64,000 nucleotides of DNA from assembly GCF_006346325.1 (NCBI RefSeq), contig NZ_VDYR01000001.1:186001-250000 (forward strand), read 5' to 3'. The stretch comes from Sphingomonas japonica (GTDB lineage Bacteria; Pseudomonadota; Alphaproteobacteria; Sphingomonadales; Sphingomonadaceae). A program made the position numbers and the translations under genes. Shown piece by piece: positions 29,211-39,361 of the stretch (the first letter of the stretch is position 1; each line of letters begins with the position of its first letter). The notes beneath the pieces were generated by a model. That model saw only the letters and a list, made by a program, of their open reading frames with translations, searched no databases and had not been told where the DNA came from.

Positions 29211-29642
29211 ATGTTGCAACCCAAGAAGACGAAGTTCCGCAAGGCCTTCAAGGGCCGCATCCATGGCGATGCCAAGGGCGGTACCAGCCTCAACTTCGGC
29301 TCGTACGGGCTGAAGGCGATGGAGCCTGAGCGCATCACCGCGCGTCAGATCGAGGCGGCACGCCGCGCGATCACGCGTCACATCAAGCGTCAGGGACGCT
29401 TGTGGATCCGCATCTTCCCCGACGTCCCGGTGTCGTCGAAGCCTGCCGAAGTCCGCATGGGTTCGGGCAAGGGTGCGCTCGAATATTGGGCGGCGCGCGT
29501 GAAGCCCGGCCGCATCCTGTTCGAGCTGGACGGCGTGCCCGGTCCGCTGGCGGCGGAAGCGTTCGAGCGGGCGGCGATGAAGCTGCCGATCAAGGTCAAG
29601 GTCGTGGCGCGTCTCGGCGACACGTCGCACCTGGAGGGTTGA
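29211..29642 (+). CDS. rplP: 50S ribosomal protein uL16
   Basis: 143-residue L16, which contacts the A-site tRNA elbow. [15 protein letters not shown], the [20 protein letters not shown] helix region and [17 protein letters not shown] are typical. It starts 3 bp after rpsC. Confidence 0.97.
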   Translation: MLQPKKTKFRKAFKGRIHGDAKGGTSLNFGSYGLKAMEPERITARQIEAARRAITRHIKRQGRLWIRIFPDVPVSSKPAEVRMGSGKGALEYWAARVKPGRILFELDGVPGPLAAEAFERAAMKLPIKVKVVARLGDTSHLEG

Positions 29643-29647
29643 GGACA

Positions 29648-29851
29648 ATGACCAAGGCAACCGATCTTCGGGCGAAGTCCGACGACCAGCTGGGCGAGGA
29701 GCTCGGCAATCTGAAGCGCGAGGGATTCAACCTGCGCTTTCAGGCGGCGACGAGCCAGCTCGAGAAGCCGAGCCGCGTGCGCGGGGTCCGCAAGGACATC
29801 GCCCGCATCAAGACACTGCAGGGCGAGCGTAGCCGCTCGTCGGCAAAGTAA
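29648..29851 (+). CDS. rpmC: 50S ribosomal protein uL29
   Basis: 67-residue L29 near the tunnel exit. [20 protein letters not shown] and [19 protein letters not shown] show the two-helix fold. ATG 29648 follows TTGAGGACA, 5 bp after rplP; longer in-frame upstream sequence belongs to an rplP shadow. Confidence 0.95.
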   Translation: MTKATDLRAKSDDQLGEELGNLKREGFNLRFQAATSQLEKPSRVRGVRKDIARIKTLQGERSRSSAK

Positions 29852-29862
29852 GGGACGAAACC

Positions 29863-30135
29863 ATGCCGAAGCGCGTGCTGACCGGGATGATCGTCTCGGA
29901 CAAGACCGACAAGACGGTGGTCGTGAACGTGGAGCGCAAGGTCAAGCACCCGCTCTACGGCAAGATCATCCGCCGCTCGAAGAAGTATCATGCCCATGAC
30001 GAGGGCAACGAGTATCGCGAGGGCGAGACCGTGCGCATCGAGGAGACCGCGCCCATCTCGAAGCTCAAGACCTGGAAGGTGATCGCGCGGGTCAACACCC
30101 ATGCGACGCCCGAAGAGGTCGCGGCGGAAGCCTAA
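29863..30135 (+). CDS. rpsQ: 30S ribosomal protein uS17
   Basis: 90-residue S17 with the OB-fold pattern [27 protein letters not shown] split over residues 6-32 and the C-terminal [16 protein letters not shown]. It binds 16S rRNA helix 11. The 85-bp gap to rplN is the first sizeable gap of the spc part of the cluster. Confidence 0.96.
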   Translation: MPKRVLTGMIVSDKTDKTVVVNVERKVKHPLYGKIIRRSKKYHAHDEGNEYREGETVRIEETAPISKLKTWKVIARVNTHATPEEVAAEA

Positions 30136-30220
30136 GCAGCGTCGGCTCATTTGAGCCGGATGATTTGGATGGAACCCCCGGGACGTGTCCCGGTAGGCCA
30201 AGAGAGAAGGAACCGGATCG

Positions 30221-30589
30221 ATGATCCAGATGCAGTCCAATCTCGACGTCGCTGACAATAGCGGCGCGAAGCGGGTGCAGTGCATCAAGGTGCTGGGCGG
30301 CTCGAAGCGTCGCGTAGCCGGCGTGGGCGACGTCATCGTCGTCAGCGTCAAGGAAGCAGCACCGCGCGGCCGCGTGAAGAAGGGTGACGTGCATCGCGCC
30401 GTCATCGTCCGCACGCGCAAGGACATTCGCCGCGCCGATGGCTCGGTGATCCGCTTCGACGGCAATGCCGCGGTGCTGGTGGGAAAGAACGAGGAGCCGA
30501 TCGGCACTCGCATCTTTGGCCCGGTGGTCCGCGAGCTGCGCTCGAAGGGCTATATGAAGATCATTTCGCTCGCTCCCGAGGTGCTGTGA
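30221..30589 (+). CDS. rplN: 50S ribosomal protein uL14
   Basis: 122-residue L14: [18 protein letters not shown] at the start, [18 protein letters not shown] in the middle and LAPEVL at the end. It contacts 30S at intersubunit bridge B8. AGAGAGAAGGAACC precedes the ATG. The stop overlaps the rplX start (TGATG). Confidence 0.97.
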   Translation: MIQMQSNLDVADNSGAKRVQCIKVLGGSKRRVAGVGDVIVVSVKEAAPRGRVKKGDVHRAVIVRTRKDIRRADGSVIRFDGNAAVLVGKNEEPIGTRIFGPVVRELRSKGYMKIISLAPEVL

Positions 30590-30906
30590 TGGCTGCCGCA
30601 AAGATCAAGAAGGGCGACCGCGTCGTCGTCCTGTCCGGTAAGGACAAGGGCAAGACCGGTGAGGTCGTCCGGGCGATGCCCAAGGACGGCAAGGTCGTCG
30701 TGCAGGGCGTCAACATCGCCGTGCGCCACAAGAAGCCGAGCCAGGCCGAGCCGCAGGGTGGGCTGGAGCGCCGCGAGGCGCCGCTGCATGCTTCGAAGGT
30801 CGCGCATGTGACCGCCGACGGCAAGCCGACCCGCGTTCGTTTCGAAACCCGCGACGGCAAGAAGGTCCGTGTCGCCGTGAAGACCGGGGAGGCCATCCAT
30901 GGCTGA
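30589..30906 (+). CDS. rplX: 50S ribosomal protein uL24
   Basis: 105-residue L24 with the KOW motif [20 protein letters not shown] and the following [13 protein letters not shown]. It starts 23S rRNA assembly. ATG 30589 is used; the preceding GTG at 30586 is in the rplN end. The stop overlaps the rplE start by 8 bp. Confidence 0.97.
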   Translation: MAAAKIKKGDRVVVLSGKDKGKTGEVVRAMPKDGKVVVQGVNIAVRHKKPSQAEPQGGLERREAPLHASKVAHVTADGKPTRVRFETRDGKKVRVAVKTGEAIHG

Positions 30907-31483
30907 TAAGTATGTTCCGCGGATGCGCGGCAAGTACGACTCTGAAATCGCCAAGGCGATGACCGAGAAGTTCGGCTACAAGAACGCGCTCGAGGTTCCG
31001 CGGATCGACAAGATCGTGCTGAACATGGGCGTTGGCGAAGCGACGCAGGACAAGAAGAAGGTCGAGGCGGCAGCTGCGGAAATGGAGCTGATCGCCGGCC
31101 AGAAGCCCGTCGTCACCAAGGCCAAGAAGTCGATCGCGCAGTTCAAGCTGCGCGAAGGCATGCCGATCGGCGTGAAGGTAACGCTTCGCCGCGAACGCAT
31201 GTACGAGTTCCTCGACCGGCTCATCACCATCGCGATGCCCCGCATCCGCGATTTCCGCGGGCTGAACCCTAAGTCGTTCGACGGCCGTGGCAATTACGCC
31301 ATGGGCCTGAAGGAACAGCTCGTATTCCCCGAGATCAGCTATGACCGCATCGACAAGGTGCGCGGCATGGATGTCATCGTCACCACCACCGCGAAGACCG
31401 ACGAAGAGGCTCGCGAGCTCCTGCGTCTCTTTGGTTTCCCGTTCCCGATCGAGGCGAACGACGAAACCAAGCAGGCGGCATAG
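30899..31483 (+). CDS. rplE: 50S ribosomal protein uL5
   Basis: 194-residue L5, which binds 5S r[26 protein letters not shown], the [20 protein letters not shown] region and [14 protein letters not shown] are conserved. It overlaps rplX by 8 bp. Confidence 0.97.
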   Translation: MADKYVPRMRGKYDSEIAKAMTEKFGYKNALEVPRIDKIVLNMGVGEATQDKKKVEAAAAEMELIAGQKPVVTKAKKSIAQFKLREGMPIGVKVTLRRERMYEFLDRLITIAMPRIRDFRGLNPKSFDGRGNYAMGLKEQLVFPEISYDRIDKVRGMDVIVTTTAKTDEEARELLRLFGFPFPIEANDETKQAA

Positions 31484-31502
31484 GAAAGGAAGAACTTAAG
31501 TC

Positions 31503-31808
31503 ATGGCGAAACTGAGTTCGATCAACAAGAACGAGCGTCGGCGCATGCTGGTCAAGAAGTATGCCCCGAAGTACGCGAAGCTGAAGGCGATCGCGAACGA
31601 CACGTCGCTCGACGACACCGACCGCTTGATCGCGCGGCTGAAGATGGCGGAAATTCCGCGCAACGGGAATCCGACGCGCATCCGCAACCGTTGCGAGCTG
31701 ACCGGGCGTCCGCGCGGTTATTATCGCAAGTTCCGTCTGGCGCGCGTCATGCTGCGTGATCTGGCCAATAAGGGCCTGATCCCCGGCGTCACGAAGTCGA
31801 GCTGGTAA
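31503..31808 (+). CDS. rpsN: 30S ribosomal protein uS14
   Basis: 101-residue S14 of the long, zinc-free type: it has a single Cys ([17 protein letters not shown]) in place of the CXXC pairs of the short zinc form. Ends [15 protein letters not shown], the conserved C-terminus. AGGAAAGGAAG precedes the start. Confidence 0.96.
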   Translation: MAKLSSINKNERRRMLVKKYAPKYAKLKAIANDTSLDDTDRLIARLKMAEIPRNGNPTRIRNRCELTGRPRGYYRKFRLARVMLRDLANKGLIPGVTKSSW

Positions 31809-31818
31809 GGGTACGAAG

Positions 31819-32214
31819 ATGGCTTTGACCGATCCACTGGGTGATATGCTCACCCGCATCCGCAACGGCCAGCGCGCGCGCAAGGACTCTGTCCTGACGC
31901 CTGCGTCGAAGCTGCGCGCCCGCGTGCTCGACGTGCTCGCCCGCGAAGGATATATTCGCGGTTACAGCGAGGAGGACATGGGTCCTGCCGCCGGCATCCG
32001 CATCGAGCTGAAATATTTCGAGGGACAGCCGGCGATCAAGCACGTCGCGCGCATCTCGAAGCCCGGCCGCCGCGTCTATTCGGGGTCGAAGGACCTGCCG
32101 ACGGTGCGCAACGGCCTGGGCATCACGATCGTATCGACGCCTCGCGGCGTTCTGTCCGACGCGGAAGCGCGCGAGCAGAATGTCGGCGGCGAAGTGCTGG
32201 CGGAGGTGTTCTGA
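31819..32214 (+). CDS. rpsH: 30S ribosomal protein uS8
   Basis: 131-residue S8: [17 protein letters not shown] at the start and [20 protein letters not shown] toward the end. It organises the 16S central domain and, in enterobacteria, represses the spc operon. Its last base is the first of the rplF ATG. Confidence 0.97.
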   Translation: MALTDPLGDMLTRIRNGQRARKDSVLTPASKLRARVLDVLAREGYIRGYSEEDMGPAAGIRIELKYFEGQPAIKHVARISKPGRRVYSGSKDLPTVRNGLGITIVSTPRGVLSDAEAREQNVGGEVLAEVF

Positions 32215-32747
32215 TGAGCCGCATCGGCAAGAAGCCGGTCAGCGTCCCGTCGGGCGTGACCGCGACCGTCGCGGGCGGCGAGATTTCGGTCAAGGGTCCC
32301 AAGGGCACCCTGACGATGCCGCTGGCCGACGACATCAAGTACGAGGTTCAGGACGGCGGCATCGCGGTGACGCCTGCCAACGACACCAAGCGCGCCCGTG
32401 CCTTTTGGGGCATGCAGCGCACCCTGGTCCAGAACCTGGTCGATGGCGTGACCAATGGCTTCACCAAGAAGCTGCTGATCACCGGCGTCGGCTATCGTGC
32501 GACCGCCCAGGGCAAGAACCTCAAGCTGCAGCTCGGCTATTCGCACGACGTCAACTTCGCGGTGCCGGAGGGCATCGAGATCAAGACGCCCGACCAGACC
32601 ACGGTCGAGATTTCGGGCATCGACAAGCAGAAGGTGGGTCAGGTCGCGGCCGAGATCCGTCGCTGGCGCAAGCCCGAGCCGTACAAGGGCAAGGGCATCA
32701 AGTACGACGGCGAGTTCATCTTCCGCAAGGAAGGGAAGAAGAAGTAA
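32214..32747 (+). CDS. rplF: 50S ribosomal protein uL6
   Basis: 177-residue L6: [16 protein letters not shown] at the start, the [20 protein letters not shown] fold repeat and the C-terminal [16 protein letters not shown] near the sarcin-ricin loop. Starts on the last base of rpsH (TGATG) and its stop overlaps the rplR ATG (TAATG). Confidence 0.97.
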   Translation: MSRIGKKPVSVPSGVTATVAGGEISVKGPKGTLTMPLADDIKYEVQDGGIAVTPANDTKRARAFWGMQRTLVQNLVDGVTNGFTKKLLITGVGYRATAQGKNLKLQLGYSHDVNFAVPEGIEIKTPDQTTVEISGIDKQKVGQVAAEIRRWRKPEPYKGKGIKYDGEFIFRKEGKKK

Positions 32748-33103
32748 TGACCAAGGGCATGTCTCTCTTCGAGAAGCGGCGTCGCCGCAACCGCACCGCG
32801 CTGCGCGCGCGGGGATCGGGCCGCGCGCGGCTGTCGATCCACCGTTCGGGCCAGCACATCTATGCGCAGGTGATCGACGATGCCGAGGGCAAGACGCTCG
32901 CGGCCGCATCGACGCTGGACAAGGATGTGCGCGGCAAGACGGGCGCGACTGCCGAAGCCGCTGCCGATGTCGGCAAGCGCGTCGCCGAAAAGGCGAAGGC
33001 GGCGGGCGTGACGCAGGTCGTGTTCGACCGCGGCGGCTTTCTCTATCATGGACGCGTCAAGGCGCTGGCGGATGCCGCGCGTGAAGGCGGATTGGAGTTC
33101 TGA
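32747..33103 (+). CDS. rplR: 50S ribosomal protein uL18
   Basis: 118-residue L18, a 5S rRNA binder. [35 protein letters not shown] and [19 protein letters not shown] are typical. The ATG at 32747 overlaps the rplF stop; ATG 32759 would give a shorter form closer to some homologues. Confidence 0.96.
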   Translation: MTKGMSLFEKRRRRNRTALRARGSGRARLSIHRSGQHIYAQVIDDAEGKTLAAASTLDKDVRGKTGATAEAAADVGKRVAEKAKAAGVTQVVFDRGGFLYHGRVKALADAAREGGLEF

Positions 33104-33105
33104 GC

Positions 33106-33825
33106 ATGGCGGATGACAACAACCAGACGGCAGCCCCTGCCGAGGCACCCGCGCAGGACTCTAATGCCGGTGCTCCGCGCGGTCCGCGTGGCGGCCGCGG
33201 GCGCGGCGGCCCGGGCGGCGGTCGCGACAATCGCGGTGGTGGCCGTGACAATCGCGGTGGACGCCGCGACAATCGCGGTGGCGGCGACGATGGCGGCGAA
33301 GAGCTGATCGAGAAGCTGGTCCACATCAATCGCGTGTCGAAGACGGTCAAGGGCGGCAAGCGCTTCGGCTTTGCGGCGCTGGTCGTCGTCGGCGACGGCA
33401 AGGGCCGGGTCGGTTTCGGCCACGGCAAGGCGCGCGAAGTGCCCGAGGCGATCAGCAAGGCGACCGCGGCAGCCAAGAAGGCGATGATCCGCGTCCCGCT
33501 TCGCGAAGGCCGCACGCTGCATCATGACGGCACCGGCCATTTCGGCGCGGGTCTCGTCTATGTCCGCACCGCACCTGCAGGCACCGGCATCATCGCCGGC
33601 GGCCCGATGCGCGCCGTGTTCGAGAGCCTTGGCGTTGCCGACGTGGTGACCAAGTCGACGGGCACGTCGAACCCCTACAACATGGTCCGCGCGACCTTCG
33701 AGGCGCTGGGCGACCAGTCGAGCCCGAAGGCGGTTGCCCAGCGTCGCGGCAAGAAGATCGCCGACCTGCTGGGTCGCGGCGGATCGCAGACCGCCGAGGC
33801 TGATGCCGCGGCACTGGTGGAGTAA
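33106..33825 (+). CDS. rpsE: 30S ribosomal protein uS5 with a long RGG-like N-terminal extension
   Basis: 239-residue S5, about 70 longer than the E. coli protein. The conserved core begins at [20 protein letters not shown] near residue 68 and includes [13 protein letters not shown] and [13 protein letters not shown]. The preceding extension is low complexity: Ala/Pro/acidic, then Arg-Gly-rich with three RDNRGG units encoded by an 18-bp tandem DNA repeat at about 33224-33287. RGG tracts bind RNA in other proteins; here that is inference. A short tail ([15 protein letters not shown]) also extends the C-terminus. Confidence 0.97.
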   Translation: MADDNNQTAAPAEAPAQDSNAGAPRGPRGGRGRGGPGGGRDNRGGGRDNRGGRRDNRGGGDDGGEELIEKLVHINRVSKTVKGGKRFGFAALVVVGDGKGRVGFGHGKAREVPEAISKATAAAKKAMIRVPLREGRTLHHDGTGHFGAGLVYVRTAPAGTGIIAGGPMRAVFESLGVADVVTKSTGTSNPYNMVRATFEALGDQSSPKAVAQRRGKKIADLLGRGGSQTAEADAAALVE

Positions 33826-33830
33826 GCGAC

Positions 33831-34007
33831 ATGGCGACCATCAAGATCACTCAGACCGGTTCGCCGATCCGCCGCGACCCGAGCCAGCGCGCGACGCTGA
33901 TCGGGCTCGGCCTCAATAAGATGCACCGCACGGTGGAGCTGACGGATACTCCCGAGGTCCGCGGCATGATCCGCAAGGTGCACCACATGGTGAGCGTGGC
34001 GGAGTAA
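33831..34007 (+). CDS. rpmD: 50S ribosomal protein uL30
   Basis: 58-residue L30: [34 protein letters not shown] and [10 protein letters not shown] match the family. It starts 5 bp after rpsE and is followed by a strong hairpin with a T-run. Confidence 0.95.
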   Translation: MATIKITQTGSPIRRDPSQRATLIGLGLNKMHRTVELTDTPEVRGMIRKVHHMVSVAE

Positions 34008-34036
34008 TTCGCGACGTTCCCGGGTGACAGAACGAC

Positions 34037-34069
34037 GGAAGGGGGCTAAGCGGCCCCCTTCCGATTTTT
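34037..34069 (+). terminator. intrinsic terminator-like hairpin between rpmD and rplO
   Basis: GGAAGGGGG (34037-34045) pairs perfectly with CCCCCTTCC (34054-34062), loop of 8 nt, followed by GATTTTTA. This fits a rho-independent terminator placed inside the spc operon, so it may attenuate rplO and secY expression. Confidence 0.8.
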
Positions 34070-34100
34070 AGCGCGACAGAAGCGAAAGCGAGTGCACGAC

Positions 34101-34655
34101 ATGAAACTCAACGACATCCGTGACAACAAGGGCGCCCGCAAGGAGCGCGTTCGCGTCGGGCGCGGCATTGGTTCCGGCCTGGGCAAGACCGCCGGACGCG
34201 GCCAAAAGGGTGCCAAGGCACGCTCGGGCGTCGCGATCAACGGCTTCGAGGGCGGTCAGATGCCGCTCCACATGCGGATCCCGAAGCGCGGCTTCAACAA
34301 TCCGTTCGCCAAGGACTATGCCGAGATCAATCTGGGCATGATCCAGAAGGCGATCGATGCGGGCAAGCTCGACAACGACGCGACGATCGATCAGGCGGCG
34401 CTCGACGCAGCGGGCCTGACGCGCGGCGGCAAGCATGGCGTGCGTCTGCTGGGCAAGGGCGAGTTTTCGGCCAAGCTCAAGTTCGTGGTCGCCGGTGCGT
34501 CGAAGGGCGCGCGGGAAGCGGTCGAGAAGGCGGGCGGATCGGTCGAGGTGATCGAGGTGGTCCCTGCTGCCGAAAAGGCCGCGGCCAAGAAGGGCAAGGC
34601 TCGCGAGGCACGCATCGCCGACAAGGACGCCAAGAAGACTGCCGCCAAGAAGTAA
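34101..34655 (+). CDS. rplO: 50S ribosomal protein uL15
   Basis: 184-residue L15: [22 protein letters not shown] is split at residue 20 into the usual Gly/Arg-rich N-terminus ([17 protein letters not shown] follows), then [17 protein letters not shown]. The lysine/alanine-rich tail ([23 protein letters not shown]) extends about 25 residues beyond short homologues. ATG 34101 is preferred over the GTG at 34092 because the family begins MKLN. Confidence 0.96.
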   Translation: MKLNDIRDNKGARKERVRVGRGIGSGLGKTAGRGQKGAKARSGVAINGFEGGQMPLHMRIPKRGFNNPFAKDYAEINLGMIQKAIDAGKLDNDATIDQAALDAAGLTRGGKHGVRLLGKGEFSAKLKFVVAGASKGAREAVEKAGGSVEVIEVVPAAEKAAAKKGKAREARIADKDAKKTAAKK

Positions 34656-34660
34656 GGTTT

Positions 34661-34684
34661 GGGGAGGGCAGCGATGCTCTCCCC
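34661..34684 (+). terminator. hairpin with GCGA tetraloop after rplO
   Basis: A 10-bp stem (34661-34670 with 34675-34684, one G-T pair) closes a GNRA-type GCGA loop just after rplO. ATTT follows instead of a full T-run. With the 220 bp of gene-free DNA that follow, it suggests secY has its own promoter. Confidence 0.6.
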
Positions 34685-34904
34685 ATTTCCGTTCGTCCCG
34701 AGAGCGATCGAGGGACATGGGCGAGCGCTGACGGAGCGCATGCCAGGCCTTCGGGTCGCCAGATAGCGTGTCTAGGCTTCGCTCGACACCGGCGGCGTGG
34801 AGGCGTGAGGAGCGCCGGGTTAGACATCCCGTCGCCATCGCCTATATGCACGTCCGACACGGGCGAAAGTTCCGCCCGATCTGATTCCCGGGACATACGA
34901 ACAC

Positions 34905-36278
34905 ATGGCATCTGCAGCCGACAACCTCGCCACCAGCATCAGCCTGTCGAAATTCGGCAAGGCCACCGACCTCAAGAAGCGTCTGTGGTTCACGCTGGGC
35001 GCGCTCGTGATCTTCCGCATGCTCAGCTATGTGCCGCTGCCGGGGATCGATCCGACCGCGCTCGATCTGCTCGCGCAGCAGACGCAGGGCGGCGTGATGG
35101 ACTTTTTCAACACCTTTTCGGGCGGCGCGCTCGAACGCATGTCGATCATCGCGCTGGGCGTGATGCCGTACATCACCGCGTCGATCGTGGTGCAGCTTGC
35201 GTCCTCGCTCAGCCCGACGCTGGCGGCGATCAAGAAGGAAGGCGAGAGCGGGCGCAAGAAGCTCAATCAATACACGCGCTACGGCACGGTCGGGCTGACC
35301 GCGGTGCAGGGCTATTTCATCGTCGTCGGGCTCGAGGCGTTCGGCGCTTCGGCGGGCGCGCAAGCGGTGGTCGAGCCGGGGCTGGTATTCCGCATCGGCG
35401 CAGTGATCTCGCTGATCGGCGGGACGATGTTCCTGATGTGGCTGGGTGAGCAGATCACCAGCCGCGGCATCGGCAACGGCATCTCGCTGATCATCATGGC
35501 GGGCATCGTCGCGCATCTGCCGACGACGCTGGTGCAGCTGTTCGAGGGGTCGCGTTCCGGCTCGCTCAACCCGATCAACGTCGTGCTGATCATGGTTGCG
35601 GTGGCGGCGCTGGTGCTGTTCATCTGCTTCATGGAGCGCGCACAGCGCCGCATCCTGATCCAGTACCCCAAGCGCCAGACGGCGCGCGGCGTCCAGGCCG
35701 AGCGCAGCCATCTGCCGCTCAAGATCAACACCGCGGGCGTGATCCCGCCAATCTTCGCATCGTCGCTGCTGCTGATGCCGCTGACGGTCAGCCAGTTCGC
35801 GGGGCAGGATGCGGCCGCGGGCGGAGGCAGCGGGTGGTGGAGCGAGTTTCTCATCACCATGAACCAGACGCTGCAGCACGGGTCGCCGACCTACATGCTG
35901 CTCTATGGCCTGGGCATCATCTTCTTCTCGTTCTTCTACACCTCGGTCGTGTTCAATCCCGAGGAGACGGCCGACAATCTCAAGCGCTATGGCGGGTTCA
36001 TCCCCGGCATCCGCCCGGGCAAGAACACCGAGACCTATTTCGATTACGTGCTGACCCGCATCACCGTGATCGGCGCGGCGTATCTGACGGTGATCTGCCT
36101 GTTGCCCGAATATCTCGTCTCGGCGATGTCGATCCCCTTCTATCTGGGCGGCACTAGCCTTCTCATCGTCGTCAACGTAACGATGGATACGGTGACGCAG
36201 ATCCAGTCGCATTTGCTGGCACATCAGTATGGCGACCTGATCAAGAAGGCGAAGCTCAAGGGCGGCCGCGCGCGCTGA
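34905..36278 (+). CDS. secY: preprotein translocase subunit SecY
   Basis: 457-residue channel protein of the Sec translocon with ten hydrophobic helices. LWFTLGALVIFRMLSYVPLPGI is the first helix; IALGVMPYITASIVVQL, GNGISLIIMAGIVAHLP and the cytosolic loop ending YGGFIPGIRPGKNTETYF are family signatures. It follows rplO after a 249-bp gap with a hairpin but no gene, and is followed by adk after 33 bp. Confidence 0.97.
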   Translation: MASAADNLATSISLSKFGKATDLKKRLWFTLGALVIFRMLSYVPLPGIDPTALDLLAQQTQGGVMDFFNTFSGGALERMSIIALGVMPYITASIVVQLASSLSPTLAAIKKEGESGRKKLNQYTRYGTVGLTAVQGYFIVVGLEAFGASAGAQAVVEPGLVFRIGAVISLIGGTMFLMWLGEQITSRGIGNGISLIIMAGIVAHLPTTLVQLFEGSRSGSLNPINVVLIMVAVAALVLFICFMERAQRRILIQYPKRQTARGVQAERSHLPLKINTAGVIPPIFASSLLLMPLTVSQFAGQDAAAGGGSGWWSEFLITMNQTLQHGSPTYMLLYGLGIIFFSFFYTSVVFNPEETADNLKRYGGFIPGIRPGKNTETYFDYVLTRITVIGAAYLTVICLLPEYLVSAMSIPFYLGGTSLLIVVNVTMDTVTQIQSHLLAHQYGDLIKKAKLKGGRAR

Positions 36279-36311
36279 GGCGCGGGGTTAGCGACGAACG
36301 GGGGAGGGCGC

Positions 36312-36968
36312 GTGGACATCATTCTCTTGGGGCCGCCGGGAGCGGGCAAGGGCACCCAGGCGAGCCGGCTCGAGGACGAGCGCGGCATGGTCCAGCTGTC
36401 GACCGGCGACATGCTGCGCGCGGCGGTGAAGGCCGGCACGCCGACCGGCGTCCAGGCTAAGGCGGTGATGGAAGCGGGCGAACTGGTTTCCGACGCGATC
36501 GTGTCGGGGATCATCGGTGAGCGGCTCGACGAACTGGGCAGCGGGCCGGGGCTGATCTTCGACGGGTATCCGCGAACCGCGGCGCAGGCCGAGGCGCTGG
36601 ACGGGTTGCTGACGGCGCGCGGGCGCAAGCTCGATCAGGTCATCGAACTGGTAGTCGACGAGGACGCGCTGGTCGAGCGGATCACCGGGCGCTTCACCTG
36701 CGCCAAATGCGGCGCCGGCTATCATGACGTCTTCAAGCTGCCGATAGTGGCCGGGGTGTGCGATGTCTGCGCATCGACCGAGTTCAAGCGCCGTCCCGAC
36801 GACAATGCCCAAACCGTGCGCACCCGGATGGCCGAATACCGCGCCAAGACCGCGCCGATCCTGCCGGTCTACGAGGCGCGCGGGCTGGTGCGGCGTGTCG
36901 ATGGAATGGCCGATATCGGCGAGGTGACCGCGGCGATCGAGGCGATATTGGACGGCAGCGCGCGCTGA
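36312..36968 (+). CDS. adk: adenylate kinase, zinc-lid type
   Basis: 218-residue kinase converting ATP plus AMP to two ADP. P-loop GPPGAGKGTQ lies at residues 7-16, followed by STGDMLRAA and FDGYPRTAAQAE. The LID domain carries four cysteines (CAKCG near 131-135 and CDVCAS near 151-156), indicating a structural zinc as in Gram-positive enzymes. It starts with GTG. The place between secY and rpsM is the usual one in alphaproteobacteria. Confidence 0.95.
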   Translation: MDIILLGPPGAGKGTQASRLEDERGMVQLSTGDMLRAAVKAGTPTGVQAKAVMEAGELVSDAIVSGIIGERLDELGSGPGLIFDGYPRTAAQAEALDGLLTARGRKLDQVIELVVDEDALVERITGRFTCAKCGAGYHDVFKLPIVAGVCDVCASTEFKRRPDDNAQTVRTRMAEYRAKTAPILPVYEARGLVRRVDGMADIGEVTAAIEAILDGSAR

Positions 36969-37188
36969 GATATGCGCTTTGCCGAAATGGTTCCACAAAT
37001 CATGGTTGACACTGGCCGCATCGCTTGACAGCGGCCTCGTCTCAGCCTAATTGACGGCTCTTCCGAAACCCCGGTCGTTCCGGCGGCGCTATTTCGCGTC
37101 CGCCGATTCCGTGCGTTTCGGAATAGCAACGCTACGAGATGGGGCTCGCTGCCATGCGGTGCCTCGTGGAGCTGGGAGAAAATATTTC

Positions 37189-37557
37189 ATGGCACGTATC
37201 GCGGGTGTGAACATCCCGACCAACAAGCGCGTTGTCATTGCGCTTCAGTATATCCACGGCATCGGCCCGGCCAAGGCCAAGCAGATCACCGACACGCTGG
37301 GCATCGTTCCCGAGCGCCGGGTGCAGGACCTGACCGATCAGGAAGTCCTGCAGATTCGCGAGACGATCGACGCGACCCACACGGTCGAGGGCGATCTTCG
37401 CCGCGAAACCGCGATGAACATTAAGCGGCTGATGGACCTGGCCTGCTATCGCGGGCTGCGCCATCGCAAGGGCCTGCCGGTCCGTGGCCAGCGCACGCAT
37501 ACCAATGCGCGCACTCGCAAGGGCAAGGCCAAGGCGATCGCCGGCAAGAAGAAGTAA
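37189..37557 (+). CDS. rpsM: 30S ribosomal protein uS13
   Basis: 122-residue S13 in the 30S head that contacts 50[21 protein letters not shown], then [11 protein letters not shown] and the C-terminal [35 protein letters not shown] precedes ATG 37189; the longer frame from 37051 lacks similarity. A 220-bp gap without a gene precedes it. Confidence 0.97.
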   Translation: MARIAGVNIPTNKRVVIALQYIHGIGPAKAKQITDTLGIVPERRVQDLTDQEVLQIRETIDATHTVEGDLRRETAMNIKRLMDLACYRGLRHRKGLPVRGQRTHTNARTRKGKAKAIAGKKK

Positions 37558-37649
37558 GCGCGGCGCGCGAACTTCTCCGCGGGAGGCCGGTTTGAGGTTG
37601 AGTGCCTCCCGGTCTTCGCATCAGGATATCAAGGTCAGGATATACTCCA

Positions 37650-38039
37650 ATGGCACGTGAACCGCAGCGCCTTCGTCGGCGCGAACGCAAGAACATCACC
37701 GCAGGCGTCGCGCATGTGAACGCCAGCTTCAACAATACGATGATCACCATCACCGACGCGCAGGGCAATGCCATTTCCTGGTCGTCCGCGGGCATGATGG
37801 GGTTCAAGGGATCGCGCAAGTCGACCCCCTATGCCGCGCAGGTCGCAGCCGAGGACGCCGGGAAGAAGGCCGCTGAGCACGGCGTCCGCACGCTCGAGGT
37901 CGAGGTCAAGGGTCCGGGTTCGGGCCGCGAGTCGGCGCTGCGCGCACTGCAGTCGGTGGGATTCCAGATCACGTCGATCCGCGACGTGACGTCGATCCCG
38001 CATAACGGCGTTCGCCCGTCGAAGCGCCGCCGCGTCTAA
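37650..38039 (+). CDS. rpsK: 30S ribosomal protein uS11
   Basis: 129-residue S11 in the platform near the E-site m[43 protein letters not shown] and [18 protein letters not shown] are all present. The start at 37650 is the family start; an upstream in-frame ATG at 37602 gives a leader without similarity. Confidence 0.97.
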   Translation: MAREPQRLRRRERKNITAGVAHVNASFNNTMITITDAQGNAISWSSAGMMGFKGSRKSTPYAAQVAAEDAGKKAAEHGVRTLEVEVKGPGSGRESALRALQSVGFQITSIRDVTSIPHNGVRPSKRRRV

Positions 38040-38140
38040 TCCAGCGATTGGACGTCGAGGCGGGGCCGGCTGCGGCGTCGCCTCAAAACGCATTTCCGGC
38101 GGGAGCCTCCCACTCCTCCCGTCCAACCTAGGGGAAGCCC

Positions 38141-39208
38141 GTGTCCGTCAACGCTAAGAATTGGCAGGAACTCAAGAAGCCCAGTGGCCTCGAGAAGAAG
38201 TCCGGCGGCGATCCCAAGCGCAAGTCGACCTTCGTTGCCGAGCCGCTCGAGCGCGGCTTCGGCCTGACGCTCGGCAATGCGCTGCGCCGCGTGCTGCTGT
38301 CGTCGCTGCAGGGTGCCGCCGTTACGTCGATCAAGATCGAGAACGTCCTCCACGAGTTCAGCTCGCTGGCGGGCGTTCGCGAGGACGTCACCGATATCGT
38401 CCTCAACGTCAAGCAGATCGCGATCCGCATGCAGGGCGAAGGCCCGAAGCGGCTGCAGCTTTCCGCGACTGGCCCGGCCGAGGTCAAGGCAGGCGACATC
38501 GCCGTTTCGGGCGATATCGAAGTGATGAACCCCGAACTGGTGCTGTGCCATCTCGACGAAGGCGCGACGCTGAACATGGAACTGACCGCCGATGTCGGGA
38601 AGGGCTATGTCCCAGCCGCGGGCAACCGTCCGGCCGACGCGCCGATCGGCCTGATCCCCGTCGATGCGCTGTATTCGCCGGTGCGGCAGGTGTCGTACAA
38701 GGTCGATCCGACCCGCGTCGGACAGGACCTTGATTACGACAAGCTGACGCTGACCATCGAGACCGACGGCACCGTCACGCCGGACGACGCGCTCGCCTAC
38801 GGTGGCCGCATCCTGCAGGACCAGCTGGCCCTGTTCGTCCACTTCGACGATTCGGCAGTGACGCGTTCGGCACCTGCGGCGATCGGTGGCATGCCCCAGG
38901 CTGCACCGGAAGCATCGGGCGACACCGCGACGATCAACCGCTATCTGCTCAAGAAGGTCGACGAGCTCGAGCTGTCGGTGCGCAGCGCCAATTGCCTCAA
39001 GAACGACAACATCATCTATATCGGCGACCTGGTCCAGAAGACCGAAGCCGAGATGTTGCGCACGCCGAACTTCGGGCGTAAGTCCTTGAACGAGATCAAG
39101 GAAGTGCTGTCGTCGATGGGGCTGCGGCTGGGGATGGAAATCCCGGGCTGGCCGCCCGAGAATATCGAGGAAATGGCCAAGAAGCTCGAGCAGGAGATCA
39201 TGGGGTAA
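38141..39208 (+). CDS. rpoA: DNA-directed RNA polymerase subunit alpha
   Basis: 355-residue alpha subunit starting with GTG. The N-terminal domain (residues about 25-240) holds [20 protein letters not shown] and the dimer/beta-binding elements. After a linker, the C-terminal domain has [22 protein letters not shown] with the UP-element/CAP contact loop, then [12 protein letters not shown]. It is somewhat longer than the E. coli protein because of an N-terminal lysine-rich leader and a linker insert. Confidence 0.98.
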   Translation: MSVNAKNWQELKKPSGLEKKSGGDPKRKSTFVAEPLERGFGLTLGNALRRVLLSSLQGAAVTSIKIENVLHEFSSLAGVREDVTDIVLNVKQIAIRMQGEGPKRLQLSATGPAEVKAGDIAVSGDIEVMNPELVLCHLDEGATLNMELTADVGKGYVPAAGNRPADAPIGLIPVDALYSPVRQVSYKVDPTRVGQDLDYDKLTLTIETDGTVTPDDALAYGGRILQDQLALFVHFDDSAVTRSAPAAIGGMPQAAPEASGDTATINRYLLKKVDELELSVRSANCLKNDNIIYIGDLVQKTEAEMLRTPNFGRKSLNEIKEVLSSMGLRLGMEIPGWPPENIEEMAKKLEQEIMG

Positions 39209-39263
39209 TCGCAGCGGACCAGCGCAAGCTGATCCGCGCCGCGGCCGATGATAACAAGCTGGA

Positions 39264-39281
39264 TTCCCGCCTTCGCGGGAA
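39264..39281. repeat. short REP-like palindrome between rpoA and rplQ
   Basis: TTCCCGC and GCGGGAA pair over 7 bp around a CTTC loop, in a GGATTCCCGCCTTCGCGGGA context that I recall as a common dispersed unit in proteobacterial genomes. It sits in the 153-bp rpoA-rplQ gap. Confidence 0.65.
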
Positions 39282-39361
39282 GGACGAGAATGGGTGGGCC
39301 GCGTCCCCACCAGGTCTGGGGTTTCCGTGAAACGGCCCCTTAACGAACGAAGGAAATTTCC

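Noticed and set aside
33224..33287. RDNRGG tandem repeat as a CRISPR-like array
   Set aside because: The three 18-bp units are in frame within rpsE and have no spacers. No CRISPR array or cas gene was seen in the window.
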